This document shows, piece after piece, positions 14,668 through 22,656 of a DNA stretch of 34,195 nt. The DNA is from CAYMRB01 sp964392615 (GTDB lineage Bacteria > Planctomycetota > UBA8108). The number at the start of each line of letters is the position of its first letter. Positions within the stretch are counted from its first letter, which is position 1. A program made the translations under genes and the position numbers. The stretch is taken from contig CAYMRB010000048.1 in assembly GCA_964392615.1 (NCBI GenBank), positions 1 through 34,195 on the forward strand, read 5' to 3'. A model generated the notes under the pieces. That model was not told the DNA's origin, searched no databases, and was given only the letters and a program-made list of their open reading frames with translations.

Positions 14668-17600
14668 ATGACGCCGTTTGCCGCCCCGCGCAGTCGTTTC
14701 GTAGCAGCATTCCTGCCGCAAGCCTTGCTGATCGCGCTGTTCGCGTGGACGTCGGACCTGCGGGCCGATCCCGTCGAGATCTCCGAGCTCATGGCGAGCA
14801 ACGTCTTCACGCTCGACGATCGCGAGGGAACCTCGGCGGATTGGCTCGAGCTCCACAATACGACCGGCGAGACGGTCGACGTCTCCGGCTGGTACCTGAC
14901 CGACAACGAACGCGACCCGCTCAAGTGGCAGATCCCCGCGGGCGTCGAGCTCGCCCCGGACGCGTACCTGGTGATCTTCGCGTCGTCGAAGGATCGCGAC
15001 GTCGCCGGTTCCGAGTTGCACACGAGCTTCCAGCTCAGCGCGGGGGGCGAGTATCTCGCTCTCGTCGCTGCCGACGGCGAGACCGTCGTCCACGAGTTCG
15101 CGCCGCTCTACCCGGCGCAATTCCAGGACATCTCGTACGGCACCCCGTCGGGCGGCGGTGAGCCGACGTATCTCGCCGAACCTACCCCCGGTGCGGCGAA
15201 CAGCCCCCCGGCTGCGGTCGGGCCCGCACTTCGCAGCCCGGCCTGGGCGCCCCGCGTGCCGTCGGCCGATCAGGACATCGTCGTGACCGTAAGGGCCGCG
15301 GAGGTCTTGGGTCCCGTGGCCGCGGTCGTGCTGACGTATCGCGTCGGATACGCCACCGAGGCGGACCCGATCGCGATGAACGACGCCGGCGCGGGGTTCG
15401 ACGCCAGGGCGGGTGACGGCGTCTACACCGCCGTCATTCCGAGCTCGGCGTTCGATGCCGGCGACCTCGTCCGTTGGTACTTCACGGCGACCGACGCGGC
15501 GGGCAATGCGAGTCGCGAACCGCTCTTCCCCGATCCCAGGGCGTCGCCGGAGTACGTGGGCACCGTCATCGCCGACCCCGATCTGGATAGCTCGGCGCTG
15601 TCGCTCCACTGGTTCCTCGCACCGGGAACACAGAACGCGGCGAACTCGCGCTCGGGAACGCGCGCCGTGCTCTTCTTCGGCGGCGAGCTCTACGACAACA
15701 TCTTCGTTCGCATTCGTGGTGGCTCGACCACCGGGCTGCCGAAGAAGAGCTACAAGTTCGACTTCAACCCCCGGCACCACTTCCGCTTCAGCGTCGACGC
15801 CGGGCGCGTGTCGGAGATCAACCTCAACACCAACTACACCGACAAGACGCACATCCGACAGGATCTCGCCTTCGAGGTGTTCGATGCGGCCGGCTCGCCC
15901 GGCTGCGAGGCGTTCGCCGTGCGCGTCAATCGCGACGGTGCGTTCTTCTCCGTCGCGACGCTCATCGAGCAGCCGGATGACGACCTCTTGCGCCGCGAGG
16001 GGCTCGACGACCGCGGTGCGCTCTACAAGATGTTCAACACGTTCAACTCGGCGACGAACCGCGTCGAGAAGAAGAACCGGCGCTGGGAGAACAACGCCGA
16101 CCTGCAGGCGTTCATCGGCTCGATCAACGGTCGGACGGGGGCCGCCCTGATGCGCTCGGTGTTCGATCGGGTCGACATCCCTCGCGTGATCGCCTACCTC
16201 GCCGCCAACGCCCTGACGCAGAACAACGACTGCATGGCGAAGAACTACTATCTCTACCGCGACACCGAGGGCAGCGGGGAGTGGCTGTTTCTGCCCTGGG
16301 ATGTCGATCTGTCGTTCGGTCGCCACTATATGACGAACGACAATATCCTCGGCGATCTGCTGTGGAACGACGAGGACTGGGTGCTTGGCGGCCGGAGTCG
16401 CAACGTGCCGATCTCGCCGTCGCACCCGTTCATGGGCAAGCAAGAGCTGCCCGGCAATCGATCGTGGAACCGGCTCATCCATGCCTTGTTCGAGGTGCCG
16501 GAGTTTCGATCGATGTTCCGTCGGCGTCTGCGCACCTTGATGGACGAGATCCTCCAGCCCACCGGGACGCCCGGGGCCGAGCTCGTGCTCGAGACGCGCA
16601 TGGCCGCCATGGCCGATGAGCTGCGCGCCGACACGGCTCTCGATCTGAGCCGGTGGGGGACCTTCGGCACGCGGCGGACGATCGACGAGGCGATCGACGA
16701 TCTGACGACGCAGTACCTGTCGATTCGTCGCGACCACCTGTTCCGGACGCACCTCATCGATCTCGTCGACGACTATCCGCAGCCGCGAGCGTACTCGGCG
16801 GAGATCCCTCGTGCGCAGAGCGGCGACGTGTCGATCGAGTTCGGCGCGCTCGACTTCCATCCCGCATCGAACGATCAGGACGAGGAGTACATCGAGCTCG
16901 TCAACAGTGGCTCGGAGGCCGTCGATGTGTCCGGCTGGCGCGTGACCGGCGGCGTCGAGCACGAGTTCTTGCCCGGCACGGTGATCCTTGCGGGCGGCTC
17001 GCTGCACGTGTCGCCGAACGTCGCACGGTTCCGTTCGCGTGACGAATCGCCGCGCGGGAACGAGGGGCTGTTCGTGCAGGGGCCATATGCCGGCCACCTG
17101 TCGAGCTTCGGCGAGGAGCTGTGCCTCGAGAGCGCCGCGGGTGACGTCGTCGCCTGCGTGACGTACGACGGCGATCCGAGCGTGGCACAGCTTCACTTGC
17201 GCGTCACCGAGCTGCACTACCATCCGGCGGCTCCGACGGCCGCGGAGGTCGGCGCGGGTTTCGTCGATCAGGACGAGTTCGAGTTCATCGAGCTCCGCAA
17301 TACGAGCGAGGACACGGCCCTCGATCTCGATGGCGTGCGATTCACCGCCGGCATCGCGTTCGATTTCTCGAGTGCCGCGATTCGCTCGTTGGAGCCCGGC
17401 GCGCTGCTGATCGTCGTCAGCGACCGCGCCGCGTTCGAGCGTCGCTACGGCGTCGGGCTGCCGATCGCCGGCGAGTACCGCCCGACCCGACTCGACAACG
17501 ACGGTGAGCGGATCAAGCTGGAGGACGCGACGAACGCCACGATTCAAGAGTTCACCTACAACGACAACGCGAACGCCGGCTGGCCCGTGGCAGCGGACGG

Positions 17601-17979
17601 CATCGGGCACTCGCTCGAGGTGGTCGATACGGACGGTGACTACGACCGACCGGCGAACTGGCGCGCGAGTGACGCCGTGCACGGCTCGCCCGGACGCCAT
17701 GGCGACGCCGGTCCGATCTTCGTGCGCGGCGATGCGAACCTCGATCGGGAGCTCAACGTCAGCGACGCCGTGCGGGTCCTCGCATTCCTCTTCCGGGGCG
17801 GGGATCTGACCTGTCGCGACGCGGCCGACTTCGACGACGACGAGCAGCTGGTGATCACCGATCCGATCGCGCTGCTCGCGTACCTCTTCCAGGGCGGCGG
17901 ACCGCCGGCGCCACCGTACCCGGCCGCGGGCGTCGACCCGACGGACGACGGTGCGCTCGATTGCGAGGCCGGGCTCTGA
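14668..17979 (+). CDS. secreted CotH-kinase-like protein with lamin-tail domains and dockerin-like tail
   Basis: 1103 residues from the ATG at 14668 (GAGG at 14655-14658); signal peptide to about residue 33. Order: lamin-tail domain (34-165: EISELMASN, DWLELHNTTGETVDVSGWYL), a beta-sandwich spacer (190-290), CotH kinase-like domain (about 310-690), two more lamin-tail-like domains (about 715-835 and 850-1000), and a degenerate dockerin-like tail (from about 1018). Kinase-like features are PKKSYKFDF (K359, K360), NNDCMAKNYYLY (D521, N526) and FLPWDVDLSFG (D545, D547). The spacing of the two acidic sites resembles that of the catalytic aspartates of Bacillus CotH. Known CotH proteins phosphorylate secreted proteins; planctomycete members of this layout are common but not characterised. 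The first EF loop has lost acidic positions (ANLDRELNVSD), so calcium binding is doubtful. It converges on the response regulator gene with a 10-base gap. Confidence 0.85.
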   Translation: MTPFAAPRSRFVAAFLPQALLIALFAWTSDLRADPVEISELMASNVFTLDDREGTSADWLELHNTTGETVDVSGWYLTDNERDPLKWQIPAGVELAPDAYLVIFASSKDRDVAGSELHTSFQLSAGGEYLALVAADGETVVHEFAPLYPAQFQDISYGTPSGGGEPTYLAEPTPGAANSPPAAVGPALRSPAWAPRVPSADQDIVVTVRAAEVLGPVAAVVLTYRVGYATEADPIAMNDAGAGFDARAGDGVYTAVIPSSAFDAGDLVRWYFTATDAAGNASREPLFPDPRASPEYVGTVIADPDLDSSALSLHWFLAPGTQNAANSRSGTRAVLFFGGELYDNIFVRIRGGSTTGLPKKSYKFDFNPRHHFRFSVDAGRVSEINLNTNYTDKTHIRQDLAFEVFDAAGSPGCEAFAVRVNRDGAFFSVATLIEQPDDDLLRREGLDDRGALYKMFNTFNSATNRVEKKNRRWENNADLQAFIGSINGRTGAALMRSVFDRVDIPRVIAYLAANALTQNNDCMAKNYYLYRDTEGSGEWLFLPWDVDLSFGRHYMTNDNILGDLLWNDEDWVLGGRSRNVPISPSHPFMGKQELPGNRSWNRLIHALFEVPEFRSMFRRRLRTLMDEILQPTGTPGAELVLETRMAAMADELRADTALDLSRWGTFGTRRTIDEAIDDLTTQYLSIRRDHLFRTHLIDLVDDYPQPRAYSAEIPRAQSGDVSIEFGALDFHPASNDQDEEYIELVNSGSEAVDVSGWRVTGGVEHEFLPGTVILAGGSLHVSPNVARFRSRDESPRGNEGLFVQGPYAGHLSSFGEELCLESAAGDVVACVTYDGDPSVAQLHLRVTELHYHPAAPTAAEVGAGFVDQDEFEFIELRNTSEDTALDLDGVRFTAGIAFDFSSAAIRSLEPGALLIVVSDRAAFERRYGVGLPIAGEYRPTRLDNDGERIKLEDATNATIQEFTYNDNANAGWPVAADGIGHSLEVVDTDGDYDRPANWRASDAVHGSPGRHGDAGPIFVRGDANLDRELNVSDAVRVLAFLFRGGDLTCRDAADFDDDEQLVITDPIALLAYLFQGGGPPAPPYPAAGVDPTDDGALDCEAGL

Positions 17980-17989
17980 TCCCGAGCGA

Positions 17990-18631
17990 TCACGACGGCG
18001 GCGAGTAGATGCCGTTCTCGGCCGCGTAGAGGATCAGCGACGCCGTCGTGTCGAGCCCGAGCAGGCGCATCAGTCGGTACTTGTGGTACTCGGCTGTCTT
18101 GCGCGAAACGCTGAGCCGCGCGGCGACCTCCTTGGCCGTGAGCCCCTCGGCGAAGAGGCGCAAGACCTCTCTCTGCTGCGCGGTCAGCTCGACCGGCCCG
18201 TCGGATCGACGCGATCGTTGCAGGTCCCGCGCGATGAGCGGCGTCACGTACACGTTGCCGAGGTGGGCCTCGCGGATCGCGGTGAAGAGCTCCTCGGGCT
18301 CCGAGCTCTTCAGCACGTACCCGCTCGCGCCCGCGTCGATGCCGGCCTCCGCATAGTACGGATCCTCGTGCATCGTCAGAAAGACGACGCGCGTCTCGAC
18401 GTCGAGCGCCATGATCCGCTTCAGCGACTCCAGGCCATTCAGGCGGGGCATGTTGATGTCGACGATCGCGATGTCGGGCTCCAACCTCTCGACGGCCGCG
18501 ACGAGCGCCTGGCCGTCGTTCACGACGCCGACCACATCGAACTCGAGCTCGAGGATCTTTCGGAGTGGCTCGACGAAGAGCTTGTGGTCGTCGGCCAGAA
18601 GCACGGTCAATCGGTGCTCGTCAGTCACCAT
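17990..18631 (-). CDS. NarL/LuxR-family response regulator
   Basis: 213 residues from the ATG at 18631. The receiver domain (about 8-125) has the acidic pair D14-D15 (LLADDHKL), the phospho-acceptor D58 (IAIVDINMP), T86 and K108 (YVLKSS). A LuxR-type helix-turn-helix (about 147-208) follows: ELTAQQREVLRLFAEGLTAK, then EVAARLSVSRKTAEYHKYRL. It is therefore a cytosolic, phosphorylation-controlled transcription factor. The gene overlaps the end of the histidine kinase gene by 11 bases (18621-18631), strong evidence that they form a pair and are translated together. Likely targets, by position, are the sulfatase operon it belongs to and the divergent operon at 25588; that is inference. Confidence 0.93.
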   Translation of the reverse strand: MVTDEHRLTVLLADDHKLFVEPLRKILELEFDVVGVVNDGQALVAAVERLEPDIAIVDINMPRLNGLESLKRIMALDVETRVVFLTMHEDPYYAEAGIDAGASGYVLKSSEPEELFTAIREAHLGNVYVTPLIARDLQRSRRSDGPVELTAQQREVLRLFAEGLTAKEVAARLSVSRKTAEYHKYRLMRLLGLDTTASLILYAAENGIYSPPS

Positions 18632-21600
18632 CGATCTCGGTGTCCGCGTTCGTGTCGTCGGGGGAGTCGATGCTCACCGGAACCGTCAGCTCGACCAGCG
18701 TACCGTCGCCGGGCGTCGACTGCACCACTACGCTTCCGCCCACGAGCACGGCCCGCTCCTCCATGCTGACCAGGCCCAGCCCCTGCGGATTGCCTCCGTC
18801 GAGCCCGAAGCCGCGCCCGAAGTCGCGGATGGCGAGTGTGACGCCGCCATTCGATTCGAAGAGCGCAACGTCGGCCCGCTCGGTCTCCGCGTGCCGCTCG
18901 ATGTTGTGCAGGCTCTCCTGGAGGATGCGGAAGACGGTCAGGGCGGCATCGGCCGACAGGATTCCCTCTCCCACGTTCGCGTCGCAGGTCAGCGCGATGC
19001 CGGTGCGCTTCGCGAAGCCGTCGCACTCCGACTCCACGGCCATCACGAGACCGAGGTCCGTCAGGATCTTCGGATGCAGGTGGCGCGAGAGCTCGCCGAC
19101 TTGCTTGGCGAGACTGCGCGCCCTCGATCCGAGACCGCGCAGCGCCTCGTCGACGGCCGTGGCCGCCGGCCGGATCTGCGATCGGACGATCTCCGCCTCC
19201 ATGCCCAGCGACGCGAGCTGCTGGGTCAGGTCGTCGTGCAGCTCGCGCGCGAGGTGGCGGCGCTCCTCCTCTTGCACGGTGATCAATCGCGCGGCGAGCC
19301 GTCGCAGCGTCGACTCGGCAGCGCGCAGGGTAGCGGTCGTCTCCTCGAGGCGGGCCGTACGTTCCCGGACGCGAGACTCGAGCTCGTCTCCGAGCCGCTT
19401 CAGAGCCCGGTTCCTCGACACGAGTCGCACGGCTTGCCAGGCGATGAACGCGAGCGCGAGCGCGAGCGCCGATCCCAGCACGACCGTGAAGTATTGCCGG
19501 CGGACTCGGAAGGAGATGCGGGCCGGCCCCGAGTACGCGAGCTCGCTGTCGATCGCCTGCACCTCGAACGCATACTCGCCCGGCGCCAGGTCCTGATACG
19601 TCGTGCTGCGCTCTCGGGTGTACCGCCAGTCGGCGTCGTGGCCTTCGAGGCGGTAGCGGTACTCGAGCTCTGCGGGCGGAAACGCGAACGTGACGCCGTG
19701 GAAGTCGAAGGCGAGCGACGAAGTCGTAAACGCGACGAATTCGCTCGACCGTTCGCGCCGTCCGTCGACGGACAGCTGCAGGCGTCCGATCGTCGGCGGC
19801 CGTGTCTTTGCGTCGAGTCGCACGGCACCGCCGCGAAAGAGTCCGAGCCAGACCCCGCCGTCGTCGGTCTCGTGGAGCGCGCGGGCGCCGGAAGCGTCGA
19901 CCCACTCGGGCGACAGCGGCACCTGGCGACACGTGACTCCGTCGTAGCGCAGCACTCCGAAGCGCACCGCGATCCACAGGCGTCCCCGCTCGTCTTCGAG
20001 CAGCGCGCGGACGTAGCTCCCCTGCATGTCGGGGAAGTTCCCCCGCGGCGGGACGAACCGCGTGCCGTCGAACCGGACGAGACCGTCGGCCGCGCCGGCC
20101 CAGATCGTGCCGGAGCGATCCTCGAGCAGCGTCCACACTTCGTTGTTCGGCAGCCCGTCGAGCCGCGTGTAGGGACGCAGGCCGCTCTCGTCGTAGCGCA
20201 GTAGGCCGCCCCTCCCGGCGAGCCACACTCGTCCGGCCTGATCGGCCAGGACCGCTTGAAACGGCGTGTCGAGCAGTCTGCCTTGTGCAACGACTCTCGT
20301 GAGTGCGTCGTCTTTCCACGTCGCGACGCCGCGGTTCGTCGCGATCCACAACGCGCCGTCGGGTGCTGCGGAGATGGAATGGACCACGTTCCCTGGCAGG
20401 CCGTCGCTGCGGGTCCGGCGCGTGAAGCTGTCGCCGTCGCCGTCGCGAACGAATAGCCCGACCTGCGAGCCGACCCACAGGCGTCCATCGCTATTCCGAT
20501 GCAGACAGTTGATCGCGGTCGGGCCTCTCTGCGCAGCGAGACGGACGCGCTCGACGCCGTCCCGGCTGCGACGGAGCAGCCCGAAGTACCGCGTGCCGAT
20601 CCACAGGGAGCCGGTCTCGTCGTCCGCGAACGCGACGACGCTCGCGCCTCGGTTCCCCGCGATCGAGATGTGGGAGAGCGAGGCGCCGACGTACTGACCG
20701 AGACCTCCCTGCGTTCCGGCCCAGATCGTGCCTTGCCGATCCTCGAAGACGCAGTTGATCGTCACGCCGATCAGGCCCGCCTGGATGCCGTGGAGTCGAG
20801 GCTCGCCCTTGCCGACCTCGAGGATGCCCCGCGACTCGGTGCCGACCCAGACCGTTCCCGCACGATCCGCACGGATGCAGCTCAGTCGATCACCGGACGA
20901 CAAGTCGGGGCTGTGTGGCGAGATCGAGACGACCTCGCCGTCGTACTCGAAGAGACGCTGCGCCGTGCAGATCCACAGCCTGCCGTCAGGGCCTTTCGAA
21001 AGCGAAACGACGCTGCCCGTCGGGCCGTCGCCGGCCGACACGGGCTCGATCCGCTCGCCGTCGAATCGGCACAGTCCCTTGGCCGTACCGACCCAGACCG
21101 TACCTTCCGCCTCATCGAGTAGCGTCGTGATTCGCGCGGGTGCTAGCGCCCTCTCGATCGAAGCGGTCGACCCACCGACGCGGTGCAGGGTCGGTCCCTG
21201 TGCCGCCCAGACGACGCCGCCACGGTCCTCCACAAGCGGGCCGATATGGACGACCCGTCGCGCCCCCGATGGAATCTCGAACACCGGCTCGATGGTCCGC
21301 TCGCCAGCGTGCCCCGGGCACCGATATACGGCCCCGGGAGTGCCGATCCACAGCGTGTCGTGACGATCGATGAGGAGCGTGGAGATATCGTCCGCTTCGG
21401 GGCCGAGCTCGCTGGCGAAGCGCGTCAGGCGCTCTCCGTCGTATCGCCAGAGTCCTCCCGGCGTGCCGATCCACAGCGTGCCGGCCGCGTCCTGTGCGAT
21501 CGTTCGAACCGCGCCGCGCAGCTCGTTGATCGCGACGACCGTGTGCCAGGGCTCGACATCGAACTCGCGCCGCGCGCCGATCGTGTCGACCGGATGCAGT

Positions 21601-22601
21601 CGCGTGCGCTCGGGCGTCGCTCGAACGGTCGGCGGTCGCGCGCCGAGATGTTGCGTCGTCGTCGCGTCTCGCTCGACCTCGACGGTGACCTCGGCGCTGT
21701 TGCCGCGCCGCGTCGCGACCTCGATTCGATACTCTCCGGCCGGCAGCTCGACCGCAAAGCGTCCCTTCTTGTCGGCGCGCACGCGGGTTCGCAGTCTGTC
21801 GCGCTCGGTGGATCGAACCGTGACGAGCTCCGAGACGGCGGACGGCTTCGCTCCGGGCCGCGAGTCGGTGACCCGGCCTTTCAGATGCCCGAGAGCGGTG
21901 TTCGGCGTGACGAGAACGAGGTCACCTCGACGCCACGCTGAGACCTTCCCCGTGCCGGGACCCCAGCCGAGGAACGTCGTGGGTCGGCCTTCGTCCTTGT
22001 CGACGATCACGATGTCGAAGCCGATCGTGCACGGATAGCCGAGCGGTGGCGACCCGTCGCGTATCGCGTCGAGATCGATGCGCCACTCGTACGCAAGGCC
22101 GCCGTCGTTCAGCCGTCGCTGCGCGACACTCACCGCAGTCCCTCCGGCCGGCAGAGCCGTCTCCGTGCTCGGCCGCACCGCGGTCTCCGACACGAGCGAG
22201 GAGTCGAGCCGGCGGACCGGCGAATCTCGATCGTCGTGGGGCACGTTGACGAACACGAGGCAGCGATCTCCGCGTCCGGAGCTCGAGTTCGGGACGACGA
22301 CGTCGTCGCGCACGGTGATCGCGAGGTAGAGCGTGCCGGAGGACACATCGTGAATCGCGCGAAACGACGCCGCGAGATCTTCCGGTCCTCCGCGCCGACG
22401 GCCCTGCAGGCCTTGGCCGATCGCGTGGCTGACCGGATCGCCGGGCCAGTCCGAGAAGTCGCCGTCAACGCGGATGGCGCTGCAGTCAGCCGACCGGACG
22501 ATGGCGATGCGCCCGTTGTGCGCGCGCGCCGGCGCCGCCACCGCGACCGAGAGTGCCGCCGCAGCTACAAGCACGCGGAAGCGGTATCTCTGACCGGTCA
22601 T
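18621..22601 (-). CDS. carbohydrate-sensor histidine kinase with CBM9-like, two-propeller and Y_Y_Y sensor
   Basis: 1326 residues from the ATG at 22601; an in-frame TTG two codons earlier is less likely. Signal peptide about 1-27. Order: CBM9/DOMON-like domain (about 35-240, starting IRVDGDFSDWPG), a carboxypeptidase-regulatory-like beta domain (244-320), 14 propeller repeats (about 357-960) each marked by a G-x-x-W-I/V-G/A core such as GTLWIGTPGGLWRYDG, Y_Y_Y domain (about 965-1032), one membrane helix (1037-1060), a coiled coil, a HisKA_3 dimerisation domain with the phospho-accepting H1122 in ARELHDDLTQQ, and a HATPase domain (N-box ESLHNIERHA, G-boxes DFGRGFG and GLGLVSMEER). Fourteen repeats make two seven-bladed propellers, as in Bacteroides hybrid two-component sensors that bind oligosaccharides between cytoplasmic and outer membranes. 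Here the response regulator is a separate, overlapping gene. The added carbohydrate-binding front end is unusual. Confidence 0.93.
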   Translation of the reverse strand: MTGQRYRFRVLVAAAALSVAVAAPARAHNGRIAIVRSADCSAIRVDGDFSDWPGDPVSHAIGQGLQGRRRGGPEDLAASFRAIHDVSSGTLYLAITVRDDVVVPNSSSGRGDRCLVFVNVPHDDRDSPVRRLDSSLVSETAVRPSTETALPAGGTAVSVAQRRLNDGGLAYEWRIDLDAIRDGSPPLGYPCTIGFDIVIVDKDEGRPTTFLGWGPGTGKVSAWRRGDLVLVTPNTALGHLKGRVTDSRPGAKPSAVSELVTVRSTERDRLRTRVRADKKGRFAVELPAGEYRIEVATRRGNSAEVTVEVERDATTTQHLGARPPTVRATPERTRLHPVDTIGARREFDVEPWHTVVAINELRGAVRTIAQDAAGTLWIGTPGGLWRYDGERLTRFASELGPEADDISTLLIDRHDTLWIGTPGAVYRCPGHAGERTIEPVFEIPSGARRVVHIGPLVEDRGGVVWAAQGPTLHRVGGSTASIERALAPARITTLLDEAEGTVWVGTAKGLCRFDGERIEPVSAGDGPTGSVVSLSKGPDGRLWICTAQRLFEYDGEVVSISPHSPDLSSGDRLSCIRADRAGTVWVGTESRGILEVGKGEPRLHGIQAGLIGVTINCVFEDRQGTIWAGTQGGLGQYVGASLSHISIAGNRGASVVAFADDETGSLWIGTRYFGLLRRSRDGVERVRLAAQRGPTAINCLHRNSDGRLWVGSQVGLFVRDGDGDSFTRRTRSDGLPGNVVHSISAAPDGALWIATNRGVATWKDDALTRVVAQGRLLDTPFQAVLADQAGRVWLAGRGGLLRYDESGLRPYTRLDGLPNNEVWTLLEDRSGTIWAGAADGLVRFDGTRFVPPRGNFPDMQGSYVRALLEDERGRLWIAVRFGVLRYDGVTCRQVPLSPEWVDASGARALHETDDGGVWLGLFRGGAVRLDAKTRPPTIGRLQLSVDGRRERSSEFVAFTTSSLAFDFHGVTFAFPPAELEYRYRLEGHDADWRYTRERSTTYQDLAPGEYAFEVQAIDSELAYSGPARISFRVRRQYFTVVLGSALALALAFIAWQAVRLVSRNRALKRLGDELESRVRERTARLEETTATLRAAESTLRRLAARLITVQEEERRHLARELHDDLTQQLASLGMEAEIVRSQIRPAATAVDEALRGLGSRARSLAKQVGELSRHLHPKILTDLGLVMAVESECDGFAKRTGIALTCDANVGEGILSADAALTVFRILQESLHNIERHAETERADVALFESNGGVTLAIRDFGRGFGLDGGNPQGLGLVSMEERAVLVGGSVVVQSTPGDGTLVELTVPVSIDSPDDTNADTEIDGD

Positions 22602-22656
22602 GCGCAAGGAATCCGAACCTCACCTCGAAGCCGCGCCAGCGCCCCGCCGCCCGCTG

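Noticed and set aside
14662..17700. Open frame of about 1000 codons antisense to the CotH gene
   Set aside because: No signal peptide, domain or repeat pattern; explained by codon bias of the real gene on the plus strand.
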